A stretch of 11,141 nt of DNA. Origin: GCA-016700035 sp964646575. GTDB taxonomy: Bacteria; Patescibacteriota; Saccharimonadia; CAILAD01; GCA-016700035. The notes below the pieces were generated by a model. It was not told the origin of the DNA. It did no database searches and was given only the letters and a program-made list of their open reading frames with translations. The stretch spans positions 1 to 11,141 of the forward strand of contig CAZYFT010000018.1 of assembly GCA_964646575.1 (NCBI GenBank). The letters run 5' to 3'. Both the position numbers and the translations under genes were made by a program. This document shows positions 1 through 7,151 of the stretch, in pieces. Position 1 is the stretch's first letter. The number at the start of each line of letters is the position of its first letter.

Positions 1-52
1 TAAGCCTTCTCGTGATGTGCCGCAATCTGACAAAATATGCAGTCTGAGTTAG

Positions 53-1372
53 CTAGGGAGTTAATCGCTTTGGACCTCGATATACATATGTAACTTCTCG
101 AACATTATTCACGTCTAAAATCTTCAAAAGCAATCGTGATGGACTAAGTCCCAAACCTCCGTGTGGTGGGCAGCCGTACTTAAAGAAATCCAGATAAAAC
201 TTAAGTGGTTTAAGCGATAGATCTTTCTCTCGCGCTTGAGCAATTAACTGCTCATAGCGATGTTCGCGCTGGGCACCGGTCGTAATTTCAATGCCGTTCC
301 ACAAAAGGTCAAAGCTCTTTGTGAGGGTTGGATCATCTTCTTTGCGCATATGATAAAAAGGACGCGCAGACACAGGATACTCGGTAACAAATACAAACTC
401 ATGACCATGCTTCTCCAACATGAGCGCAGATAGCTTACGCTCTTCTTCGGGACTTAGGTCATCATCTCTCTCGGTCTCTATCTCAAATGACGCCAGTAGC
501 TGCTTTGCCTCCTTCATGGTTATTTGAGGGAATGGCAAGCTTGGTACAATAACCTCTCGACCATACATTTCTTTTATCTGCTCGCCATATTTCTCTTTAA
601 CACTTGTTAGCATAGCTGCAATCCACTTTTCTTCCTCGTGCATCACATCTTGGTGCGAATCTATGAACGAGATCTCCATGTCATAGCCGGTAAATTCCGT
701 ATCGTGCCGGCTCGTGAAAGATGGGTTGGCGCGAAATACTGGGCCTACTTCAAAGACCTTTTCAAAGCCAGATGCCATTGCCATCTGCTTATACATTTGT
801 GGAGACTGCGCCAGATAAGCCTTGCGGTCAAAATACTCTACTTCGAATAGCTCTGCAGCCCCTTCACTAGGGATACTCATAAGCTTGGGTGAGTGAATTT
901 CAATGAAATTATTATCAGTCCAATACTTACGACCTGCCTGCTCTAACGTCGTCCAAACTTGAAATATCAGCCTATGTTCCGGACGACGCAAATCAAGCCA
1001 TCGCCAATCAAGACGGTTCTGCTGATCGGCCTGATTATCGGCTTTAGAGTTTACTGGAATTGGCAAGTTTGCGTTAGCTAATGAAAGAATTTTTATCTCT
1101 TCAGCTAAAACCTCGACTCCCCCTGGAGCCTGTTCGGCTAATTTCACTGCTCCAACTACCTCAATAACTGATTCATCGGTGATTTCTTGTGCTGTAGAGA
1201 ATGGCGCGGCATCCTTAGGAACTACAATTTGAAATTGGGCCGCACTATTACGCAAAACTATGAAAGTTATCTTACTCTGCTTGCGAATAGCCTGAACCCA
1301 GCCTCGAACCTTAACAGACTTACCGGCCTGCTCTTTCAGTTGATCTATTGTCTTGTGCTGATATTCACTCAT
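53..1372 (-). CDS. aspS: Aspartyl-tRNA synthetase, archaeal/eukaryal type (probable aspartate--tRNA(Asp/Asn) ligase), copy 1
   Basis: This class IIb synthetase charges tRNA with aspartate in the cytoplasm. At 439 residues it has the short archaeal-type length and lacks the GAD insert of ordinary bacterial AspRS (about 590 residues). An N-terminal OB fold for the anticodon (GWVQAIRK, about 24-31) is followed by the catalytic core: QSPQMYKQ at 189-196 with the aspartate-binding Lys, motif 2 at 207-233 (FRANPSFTSRHDTEF), the ATP-site loop GAQREHRYE at 366-374, CPPHGG at 401-406, and motif 3 with the essential Arg at 413. The usual motif 3 pattern GxGLxR reads GLSPSR here. Such enzymes are often non-discriminating and make Asp-tRNA(Asn) for GatCAB; the residue after GWV is Gln, neither the His nor Trp I recall for the two specificities, so this is unresolved. 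The ATG has an AGGAAAG Shine-Dalgarno eight bases upstream, and a near-consensus promoter precedes it. Composition is like the core genes, so this is probably the resident copy. Confidence 0.93.
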   Translation of the reverse strand: MSEYQHKTIDQLKEQAGKSVKVRGWVQAIRKQSKITFIVLRNSAAQFQIVVPKDAAPFSTAQEITDESVIEVVGAVKLAEQAPGGVEVLAEEIKILSLANANLPIPVNSKADNQADQQNRLDWRWLDLRRPEHRLIFQVWTTLEQAGRKYWTDNNFIEIHSPKLMSIPSEGAAELFEVEYFDRKAYLAQSPQMYKQMAMASGFEKVFEVGPVFRANPSFTSRHDTEFTGYDMEISFIDSHQDVMHEEEKWIAAMLTSVKEKYGEQIKEMYGREVIVPSLPFPQITMKEAKQLLASFEIETERDDDLSPEEERKLSALMLEKHGHEFVFVTEYPVSARPFYHMRKEDDPTLTKSFDLLWNGIEITTGAQREHRYEQLIAQAREKDLSLKPLKFYLDFFKYGCPPHGGLGLSPSRLLLKILDVNNVREVTYVYRGPKRLTP

Positions 1373-1440
1373 GTCATTCTTTCCTGAGATAATCTATTAC
1401 CTATACCTATTCTTGCATACTTTACTACAATGAAATACGT

Positions 1441-1469
1441 ATTATACAAATGAGTGCGCAATTTATCAA
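1441..1469 (-). promoter_or_regulatory. Promoter of aspS copy 1
   Basis: On the minus strand, TTGATA (1464-1469) and TATAAT (1441-1446) are separated by exactly 17 bases, almost the full sigma-70 consensus. The predicted start near 1434 gives a 5' leader of about 60 bases before the ATG at 1372. It diverges from the amidohydrolase gene on the other strand. Confidence 0.75.
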
Positions 1470-1499
1470 CAATAATCTCCCGCTGCATATTTGATATCT

Positions 1500-1505
1500 T
1501 ATAAT
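1500..1505 (+). promoter_or_regulatory. Possible -10 box for the amidohydrolase gene
   Basis: A perfect TATAAT lies here on the plus strand, but no convincing -35 hexamer sits 16-19 bases upstream and there is no TGn extension. A second weak candidate is TATAAC at 1517-1522. The region is AT-rich, so chance matches are likely. Confidence 0.3.
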
Positions 1506-1569
1506 AAATATGTTTTTATAACAATGCACCTTGCCAGACAACAATCCAACACTATCTGAAAGTAGTACC

Positions 1570-2598
1570 ATGATTATTCCAGTTGAAAAGTATTTCGATT
1601 CCGCTATGACATTCTCGAAAGAAGAAGTCAACATTGCACAGAGATGCAGTGAATGGCTCCCTGATGAGATTATCGATGTGCACGCTCACTGCAATGCAGC
1701 ATCTCATGTACTAGATCTTCCCGAAGCGATTTTCCGGCACATGATGTCAACCTTCCCATGGTACACCATCGAGCAATCGCAACGCGCCAAGAGCCTCTTG
1801 TTCCCTGGCAAATCCGTGCGCACAATCCGCTTCGCACACGCCCCCAAGGGCATTGACCACAAGTCAGCCAATGATTACTTGGTTGAGCAGTGTCCTCCAG
1901 GAGATCGAGTTGCCCTGTACGGAATTCCCGACGACCCGGATTACACGCGTACGCAGCTGGAGTCGGGCCAGTACGTCGCCCTGAAGGCGTATTACCTGTA
2001 CTTTGTGCCAGCAGCCAAGACCATCTACGAGTATTTCCCCCCTGAAACTCTCGAGGTAACTCAAGCTCTTGGTTTGCCGATCATCCTGCATTTGCCAACC
2101 ATGATCACAACTTCTCTCGAGCAGCTCGAACAGCTCGTGCGAGATTTCCCTCGTCAAAAAGTGGTTTTGGCTCACCTTGGCCTACCTCACCTGCCGGTTC
2201 CAGGTCTGGAAGAAGCGTATGCACGTGCCGCCGCTCACGAATCAGTGGTCATGGACACAGCCATGATTCCTTCCGCGGAAGTTGTAGCTATGGCTCTCAA
2301 CGCCTTTGGTTCTCAACGGATCATGTTTGGCTCTGATGAACCCGTCAATCTTATCCGAGCCGTAGTGTTCGACCACCCTACAAAGGGTCAGCGGCTAGCT
2401 GCTCGTGGCTATCATTGGGTTGACCCAGAGGACGAAGCAGCCTACGGCCACCTGGCCGACTCGGCCGTTCACATGCACTGGCAAGCACTGATGGCCGTTC
2501 GTGACGGCGTTACTAAAGCTTACGCCGCGCAAGACAGACAAGAGAGTGCTCTTCGAGAAATCTTTGCAGAGAATGCTCGACACCACTTTGGCATGTAA
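1570..2598 (+). CDS. Amidohydrolase-superfamily TIM-barrel metal-dependent hydrolase (amidohydrolase 2-like)
   Basis: A probable metal-dependent hydrolase or decarboxylase of the amidohydrolase superfamily, 342 residues from this ATG. The ligand set is present in order: HAH at 38-40 (DVHAHC), Lys139 in LKAYY, His174 in IILHLP, His202 in VVLAHLG, and Asp256 in FGSDEP. The substrate cannot be read from the sequence. The frame stays open upstream to a TTG at 1531 (13 more residues); I chose the ATG at 1570 because it is the stronger start codon and has a weak GAAAG seven bases upstream, whereas TTG has no Shine-Dalgarno. The gene ends in its own strong terminator, so it is a separate transcription unit from the synthetase pair 112 bases downstream. 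GC content is higher than in the aspS gene on its left (1921-1980: 39/60), fitting a shared foreign origin with the synthetase pair. Cytosolic: no signal peptide is seen. Confidence 0.85.
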   Translation: MIIPVEKYFDSAMTFSKEEVNIAQRCSEWLPDEIIDVHAHCNAASHVLDLPEAIFRHMMSTFPWYTIEQSQRAKSLLFPGKSVRTIRFAHAPKGIDHKSANDYLVEQCPPGDRVALYGIPDDPDYTRTQLESGQYVALKAYYLYFVPAAKTIYEYFPPETLEVTQALGLPIILHLPTMITTSLEQLEQLVRDFPRQKVVLAHLGLPHLPVPGLEEAYARAAAHESVVMDTAMIPSAEVVAMALNAFGSQRIMFGSDEPVNLIRAVVFDHPTKGQRLAARGYHWVDPEDEAAYGHLADSAVHMHWQALMAVRDGVTKAYAAQDRQESALREIFAENARHHFGM

Positions 2599-2602
2599 AG
2601 CA

Positions 2603-2638
2603 CCCGCCAGTGAGCTATCACTGGCGGGTTTTATATTT
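2603..2638 (+). terminator. Intrinsic terminator of the amidohydrolase gene
   Basis: A perfect 11-bp stem, CCCGCCAGTGA (2603-2613) with TCACTGGCGGG (2618-2628), has a GCTA loop and is followed directly by TTTTATATTT. It begins five bases after the stop codon. Confidence 0.9.
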
Positions 2639-2648
2639 AGTTATAAAA

Positions 2649-2677
2649 TTGACTATTTTACAAGTTTATGTTATTTT
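2649..2677 (+). promoter_or_regulatory. Promoter of the AsnRS-like/AspRS operon
   Basis: TTGACT (2649-2654) and TATTTT (2672-2677) are spaced by 17 bases in an AT-rich gap between the terminator and the next gene. The predicted start near 2684 gives a leader of about 27 bases carrying an AGGAG Shine-Dalgarno at 2702-2706, four bases before the ATG. Confidence 0.55.
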
Positions 2678-2710
2678 ATGCACACTGTACCTTGAATACT
2701 TAGGAGTGAC

Positions 2711-4039
2711 ATGAAGACTCAATTCGTCGCGGATTTGCAAAACAACGCGATGCTCGGCCACACAGGCGAGGTTGCGCTTTCTGGATGGCTTGGCTCAAAG
2801 CGGGATCACGGAAATCTGCTTTTCCTCGACATTATGGACTCCACCGGATCGATTCAAGCAGTCGTTAACCGTCAGCACGTCAGCGAAGAAGCTTTCGCGG
2901 CTTGCTCGTCTGTATCGGAAGAGTCAGCTGTAGAAGCCACTGGCACGCTGCAGCTGCACCCTCGTACTGGTGAGGTAGAATTGGCCGTCACAGACTTCGC
3001 AGTCATCAATTTGGCAACCATGGACTTCACCCCCTCTCCCCGATCGTACTTCGACATCTTCGATCCGAAGTACACAGACCTGATGCTTCGTCAGCGCCAT
3101 ATCTACCTGCGCAACCCGCGCGTCATGGCTATCCTGCGATTCCGATCGCTGGTAATGGACGTGGCTCGTCGATGGTTCGCACAAGAAGGCTTTCTCGAGT
3201 TCGACGCACCAATCCTGGTTCCCGTCCCTCTCTATCACGATCGCACAGCCATTGATTTGGCCGTGCATGACGAACCCGCCTTCCTCTCGCAATGTGCCGG
3301 CTTCTACTTGGAGGCCGCCGCACAGGCGTTTGAGAAGGTCTACAACATGGCTCCAAGCTTTCGCGGGGAAGAATCACGAAGCAAGCGACACCTCACCGAG
3401 TACTGGCACATCAAGGCCGAGTTGACGTGGGGAAATCGTGAAGACGTGATTGCGCTCGTGGAGAACATGATTGCCTTCATGAATCGAACTCTCAACGAAG
3501 AAGGCGCCGAGCTGATGGAGATCATTGGCGTGGAGCCTCGTATCGACGGCATGAATGTTCCCTTCGAACGCATTACCTACGAGAACGCCATCAGGCACCT
3601 ACAAGGCCAAGGCTTCGATATCAACTTCGGTGACGGCCTGGGCACCAACGAGGAAGAAGAGCTGGCAAAGCTGCATTCCGGACCCTTCTGGGTGGTTGGC
3701 ATCCCGCGTGTTGTCGAACCTTTCCCCTACGTCATCGACGCCGAAGACACTCGACTCACCATGGTGGCGGACCTCATCGCCAGCGATGGCTATGGGGAAC
3801 TGCTCGGTGTAGCCGAGAAGATCTTCGACCCTTCCATGCTTAACGAGCGCATGCTCGAGAAGGACAAGGCGGGCGACCCCCGTTACAACTTCGTCAAAGA
3901 AGTGCATGAGGCGGGCTGTGCTCCGCACATTGCCTTTGGCATGGGTTTGGAGCGAGCCATTCGCTGGTTCCTCTCCATCCCTCACGTCCGCGACACTATC
4001 GCCTTCCCGCGCGTTGCGGGTCGACGGTTCTACCCCTGA
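2711..4039 (+). CDS. Divergent AsnRS-like class IIb aminoacyl-tRNA synthetase paralogue
   Basis: A 442-residue class IIb synthetase fold. The N-terminal OB-fold domain (VALSGWLGSKRDHG, about 21-34) resembles the anticodon-binding domain of AsnRS and LysRS. The catalytic domain has motif 1 near 155-173, a typical AsnRS-like motif 2 at 211-237 (FRGE, then RHLTEYW), and motif 3 at 405-434 (GMGLER, then FPR). The Glu that in AsnRS replaces the aspartate-binding Lys is kept (Glu201 in FYLE). Several pocket positions depart from AsnRS as I recall it: SxQ-LYLE reads CAGFYLE at 195-201 (Gln to Gly), the GExxGGxER loop reads GELLGVAEK at 362-370, and PHxGFG reads PHIAFG at 405-410. It may therefore be a functional paralogue acting on another substrate, not a true AsnRS. 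ATG 2711 has a strong AGGAG ribosome site. The second AspRS starts 27 bases downstream in the same operon, and GC content is clearly above the flanking core genes. Confidence 0.85.
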   Translation: MKTQFVADLQNNAMLGHTGEVALSGWLGSKRDHGNLLFLDIMDSTGSIQAVVNRQHVSEEAFAACSSVSEESAVEATGTLQLHPRTGEVELAVTDFAVINLATMDFTPSPRSYFDIFDPKYTDLMLRQRHIYLRNPRVMAILRFRSLVMDVARRWFAQEGFLEFDAPILVPVPLYHDRTAIDLAVHDEPAFLSQCAGFYLEAAAQAFEKVYNMAPSFRGEESRSKRHLTEYWHIKAELTWGNREDVIALVENMIAFMNRTLNEEGAELMEIIGVEPRIDGMNVPFERITYENAIRHLQGQGFDINFGDGLGTNEEEELAKLHSGPFWVVGIPRVVEPFPYVIDAEDTRLTMVADLIASDGYGELLGVAEKIFDPSMLNERMLEKDKAGDPRYNFVKEVHEAGCAPHIAFGMGLERAIRWFLSIPHVRDTIAFPRVAGRRFYP

Positions 4040-4066
4040 TCTACCCTGAAAGGAAGTGCTAGAAAG

Positions 4067-5374
4067 ATGATTCCCAAAATCGTCATCGAGGCAATCAGTC
4101 CGGAGGCCGACGGAGTAGAAGTCCGGCTGACAGGCTTCGTGGAGGTCATCCGTGACCAGAAGCGAATGCAGTTCCTGATCCTCAGGGACGCAACCGGCGC
4201 CATCCAGCTCGTCAACGACAAGCAGGCCAACGAGGTGGTGAGTTCACTCATCTCCTCTCTGTCAACCGGTTCGGCCATCGAGGTGCATGGCGTCGTCCAG
4301 GCCAATCCCAGCGCCAAGCTGGGTGGTGTCGAGGTGATGATCAAGCACATCGTTGTGCATTCGCTGGCCCATACTCCGCTGCCAATCGACGCGAACTCCA
4401 ATGAGGAAAAGCAGCTTGACTGGCGAGCGCTCTCACTGCGCTCACCACGATGGCAGCTGATCCTCCGCGTGCAGACGGCACTTGAAGAGGCTATGCGGTC
4501 CTTCTGGTCACAGCACGGCTTCAACGAGATCCACTCGCCAAAGCTGATGGGCACCGCAAGTGAGTCGGGCAGTGAACTGTTCACGCTCGAGTACTTCGGA
4601 CAGATGGCCACTCTGGCGCAGTCTCCTCAATTCTACAAGCAGCTGGCGATTGCTGGCGGCTTGGAGCGTGTCTTCGAGATTGGTCCGGTTTTCCGAGCCA
4701 ACCCGTCGTTCACGTCTCGCCACGACACTGAGTTCACTTCGGTGGACATGGAGATTGCCTGGATCGACTCACCCGAAGATGTGATGGAGATTGAAGAGCT
4801 GTGGCTTGCCCACTGCTTGTCGACACTCCGTGAGCATCTCGGTGAAGAGATCTTGGCCGAGTTTGGTGTTGAGGTGGTCGTCCCCTCCGTTCCGTTCCCG
4901 CGCATCACGCTGGCGGAAGCACAGGAGATTGCCAAGGCCGGAGGACACACTCCATACAAGGTGGACGACCTCGACCCGGAAAGTGAACGGGCTCTGAGTC
5001 GCTATGTTTTCGGCAAATTCGGTCACGAGTTCGTCTTCGTGACTGAATGGCCCGAGACGGCGCGCCCCTTCTATCATATGCGGGAAGACAGCGAACCGAG
5101 CATGACTCGTAGCTTCGACCTGCTCTGGAAGGGCCTCGAGATCACTACCGGTGCCCAGCGAGAACATCGCTACGAGCAGCTCTGTGCTCAGGCAACCGAG
5201 AAGGGTCTGGCGCTGGACGCACTCGAGCCGTACCTGAACTCCTTCAAGTACGGCTGTCCCCCTCACGGTGGATGCGGAATCGGACTCACCCGTCTCCTCA
5301 TGATCTTGCTCGGTCTCAAGTCCGTGCGCGAGGTCACGTTTGTGTACAGGGGTCCCAACCGGCTGCTGCCGTAG
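4067..5374 (+). CDS. aspS: Aspartyl-tRNA synthetase, archaeal type, copy 2 (GC-rich paralogue)
   Basis: A 435-residue class IIb AspRS that aligns along its whole length with the copy at the left end of the window. Shared landmarks are the OB fold (GFVEVIRD at 23-30), LDWRALSLRSPRW at 117-129, QSPQFYKQ at 185-192, motif 2 (FRANPSFTSRHDTEF at 209-223), GAQREHRYE at 362-370, CPPHGG at 397-402, and a complete motif 3 (GIGLTR at 404-409, then VYRGPNRLLP). Unlike copy 1, motif 3 is canonical; the residue after GFV is Glu. It should ligate aspartate, with tRNA choice (Asp, Asn or another) unknown. The ATG lies 27 bases after the AsnRS-like gene behind an AGGAAG site about ten bases away, so the pair is very likely co-transcribed. 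The start matches the N-terminus of copy 1. Codons are much more GC-rich (4861-4920: 39/60), suggesting acquisition rather than recent local duplication. Confidence 0.93.
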   Translation: MIPKIVIEAISPEADGVEVRLTGFVEVIRDQKRMQFLILRDATGAIQLVNDKQANEVVSSLISSLSTGSAIEVHGVVQANPSAKLGGVEVMIKHIVVHSLAHTPLPIDANSNEEKQLDWRALSLRSPRWQLILRVQTALEEAMRSFWSQHGFNEIHSPKLMGTASESGSELFTLEYFGQMATLAQSPQFYKQLAIAGGLERVFEIGPVFRANPSFTSRHDTEFTSVDMEIAWIDSPEDVMEIEELWLAHCLSTLREHLGEEILAEFGVEVVVPSVPFPRITLAEAQEIAKAGGHTPYKVDDLDPESERALSRYVFGKFGHEFVFVTEWPETARPFYHMREDSEPSMTRSFDLLWKGLEITTGAQREHRYEQLCAQATEKGLALDALEPYLNSFKYGCPPHGGCGIGLTRLLMILLGLKSVREVTFVYRGPNRLLP

Positions 5375-5382
5375 GATCACCC

Positions 5383-5412
5383 AGGGGCCTAGGTAATACC
5401 TAGGCCCCTTCT
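5383..5412 (+). terminator. Probable terminator after the synthetase operon
   Basis: A perfect 11-bp stem, AGGGGCCTAGG (5383-5393) with CCTAGGCCCCT (5399-5409), has a TAATA loop and starts nine bases after the stop of the second AspRS. The following tract (TTCTCTATAATT) is only moderately T-rich. On the minus strand there is no T tract, so it would not efficiently end the converging ABC-F transcript. Confidence 0.7.
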
Positions 5413-5422
5413 CTATAATTAC

Positions 5423-7081
5423 TTATTTTTCTACTAACTTATGTTGCGAGACATACTCGCTCGTTTCTTTCTCGCTAAGCAATTCTCCCTCTTGTATCAC
5501 CACAAACTTGGAAATCTTGGCATCATCCAAAAACTCACGGTCGTGACTGACTACAATGAGTGAGCCAGGATAGGTGGCAAGTGCTTTGCCAAGTGCTTCC
5601 GCAGCTCGCACATCTAAATGATTGGTGGGCTCATCCATAATTAGTAAGTTCGTCGCTCGAAGAGCGTGTACCGCGAGGAAAGCCTTACCACGCTGACCCG
5701 GACTCACCCGATTAGCCGGGAGTATTTGCGATTCACGCAGAATGCCAAACCGCGCGAGCTCTGTGGCTGCCTTCGTGCCATCCACGCCAGCCATACGCGC
5801 TACATTATCCACCAGCGGTTCATCCGGACGATCAAACTCCGGCTGCTGCTCCACAAGACCAATCCGTGTAGCTTCGGCAACTTCTCGCGTACCCTTAGCT
5901 GGCTCCAAAATACCAGTCAGTAGCTTTACAAACGTAGACTTTCCCTCACCATTCGGGCCAATTACAGCAATCCGGTCACCACCGCGCGCCACAAAATTAT
6001 ATGGACCAAGCTCTTTATCGTCATATTTGGCCATCGCTTTTTCGAGCTTTACCATATCCCCACCCGGCTTAGATTCCGTCGTTGGGAAAAGCAGCCTAAG
6101 ATCTACTTCCTCATCCGGGCGTTCAACATCCTCAAGTCGCTCCAGTCGAGTTTCGAGCGCCTTCGATGCCTTGGCAAGCGTATTTGCAGCGTTCTCGTTT
6201 TTCTTATCGGCTGCCATTTTGTCATTATCTTTGGTGCCTTTTTCGGCTCGATCCGTCCGCACACTCTGCGCCATCTTGCGCTGCATAGCTTCTTCGAGCT
6301 TATTGCGTTCATTCACGGCCTCACGGTGCGCCTTGGCTTGGCTGGCCCGCTCCCGCTCTTGCGCGACACGCCAATCGGCATACCCACCACCAAAAAAATC
6401 CATGCCGCCAGCATCGGGTTTGAGGTCGACAATCTTGTTCATGGTCTCTTTGAGGAAGCGGCGATCGTGCGAAATGATAAGGAAGCCAGCTTTAGAACTC
6501 GCAATAAAACGCTCCAGTATTTCAATGCCGGCAATATCTAAGTTGTTGGTTGGTTCATCTAAAAGAAATACATCATATTTAGCTACCAAAATTGATGCCA
6601 GCGCCAGCTTAGTCTGTTGACCACCAGACAGATCACCCACTTTTCTATCTAAAAATTCGGTAGTTAGACCAACATCTTGCAGGGCCCGGGGAAGCCGTTC
6701 GTCGAGCGTGTACGCACCAACGGCATCAACTTTTTCGAGAGCAGCATTATAGGCATCTTCGTCTTCCATCATATTTTCGCTCGCCGTTTCCAACTCCGCA
6801 TAGGCTGCGCGGATACCGGTTAGCTCTTCAATACACTCGCGGCACGTCAAATCATGCCAAGGGGTAAGTTCCTGCGGCATAAACCCAGCAATATCGCGCG
6901 TACGATCAATCTGCCCATCAGTTGGCGCCAGTTTGCCTTCGATGAGCTTGAGCAGCGTCGACTTGCCGGCGCCATTCGGACCAACCAAGCCAATCCGATC
7001 GCCAGGCCCAAGCGTAAACGTAATGCCTGAAAGCACCGGAGTGTGATTATATTCAAATCGAACTTTTGTAATCTTTATCAT
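5423..7081 (-). CDS. ABC-F family ATPase (ribosome-associated, duplicated ATP-binding cassettes)
   Basis: A soluble 552-residue protein with two ATP-binding cassettes and no membrane segments, as in ABC-F translation factors that act at the ribosomal E site. Cassette 1 has Walker A GPNGAGKST (34-42), signature LSGGQQ (151-156), Walker B LLDEPTNNLD (173-182) and switch His in SHDRR (204-208). A highly charged, probably coiled-coil linker spans about 235-330. Cassette 2 has GPNGEGKST (375-383), an atypical signature SPGQR (460-464), MDEPTNHLD (482-490) and SHDRE (512-516). Both catalytic Glu residues are present, so it should hydrolyse ATP. I cannot tell whether it is a general translation factor or an antibiotic-protection member. 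The ATG has an AAGG five bases upstream and a TACAAT -10 element before that. Composition matches the core genes. Confidence 0.92.
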   Translation of the reverse strand: MIKITKVRFEYNHTPVLSGITFTLGPGDRIGLVGPNGAGKSTLLKLIEGKLAPTDGQIDRTRDIAGFMPQELTPWHDLTCRECIEELTGIRAAYAELETASENMMEDEDAYNAALEKVDAVGAYTLDERLPRALQDVGLTTEFLDRKVGDLSGGQQTKLALASILVAKYDVFLLDEPTNNLDIAGIEILERFIASSKAGFLIISHDRRFLKETMNKIVDLKPDAGGMDFFGGGYADWRVAQERERASQAKAHREAVNERNKLEEAMQRKMAQSVRTDRAEKGTKDNDKMAADKKNENAANTLAKASKALETRLERLEDVERPDEEVDLRLLFPTTESKPGGDMVKLEKAMAKYDDKELGPYNFVARGGDRIAVIGPNGEGKSTFVKLLTGILEPAKGTREVAEATRIGLVEQQPEFDRPDEPLVDNVARMAGVDGTKAATELARFGILRESQILPANRVSPGQRGKAFLAVHALRATNLLIMDEPTNHLDVRAAEALGKALATYPGSLIVVSHDREFLDDAKISKFVVIQEGELLSEKETSEYVSQHKLVEK

Positions 7082-7098
7082 AAAAACCTTGAACTTCT

Positions 7099-7104
7099 AT
7101 TGTA
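7099..7104 (-). promoter_or_regulatory. Possible -10 box of the ABC-F gene
   Basis: TACAAT on the minus strand (5 of 6 consensus) lies 17 bases before the ABC-F start codon. No good -35 hexamer is visible, because that position is occupied by the terminator hairpin of the upstream cassette. Confidence 0.4.
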
Positions 7105-7114
7105 CTACAGATAG

Positions 7115-7147
7115 AAAAAATAGTGCGCCCCGGTTACCCGGAGCGCA
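7115..7147 (-). terminator. Intrinsic terminator of the zinc-finger cassette
   Basis: Read on the minus strand, TGCGCTCCGG, loop GTAA and CCGGGGCGCA form a 10-bp stem with one T-G wobble, followed by CTATTTTTT. It lies just after the stop of the 52-residue gene. Confidence 0.88.
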
Positions 7148-7151
7148 TGTG

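Noticed and set aside
1..52. Left edge checked for a terminator of the first aspS or another gene
   Set aside because: No hairpin with a T tract and no coding frame of note is visible in this short stretch.
1531..1569. TTG at 1531 as start of the amidohydrolase
   Set aside because: In frame and possible, but with no Shine-Dalgarno; the ATG at 1570 is the better start codon and loses no conserved residue. Not firmly excluded.
4030..4611. A 193-residue minus-strand open frame over the junction of the two plus-strand synthetase genes
   Set aside because: Antisense shadow with Ser/Leu-rich composition; it would cross the ribosome site of the second AspRS gene.
4769..5380. A 203-residue minus-strand open frame over the second AspRS
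   Set aside because: It lies wholly antisense to a clear AspRS, has no ribosome site or recognisable domain, and arises from GC-rich codons.
5742..6620. A long 292-residue open frame on the plus strand, antisense to the ABC-F gene
   Set aside because: The product is Ser/Arg/Ala-rich low-complexity sequence, typical of an antisense shadow, and the minus strand encodes a complete ABC-F protein with all motifs.
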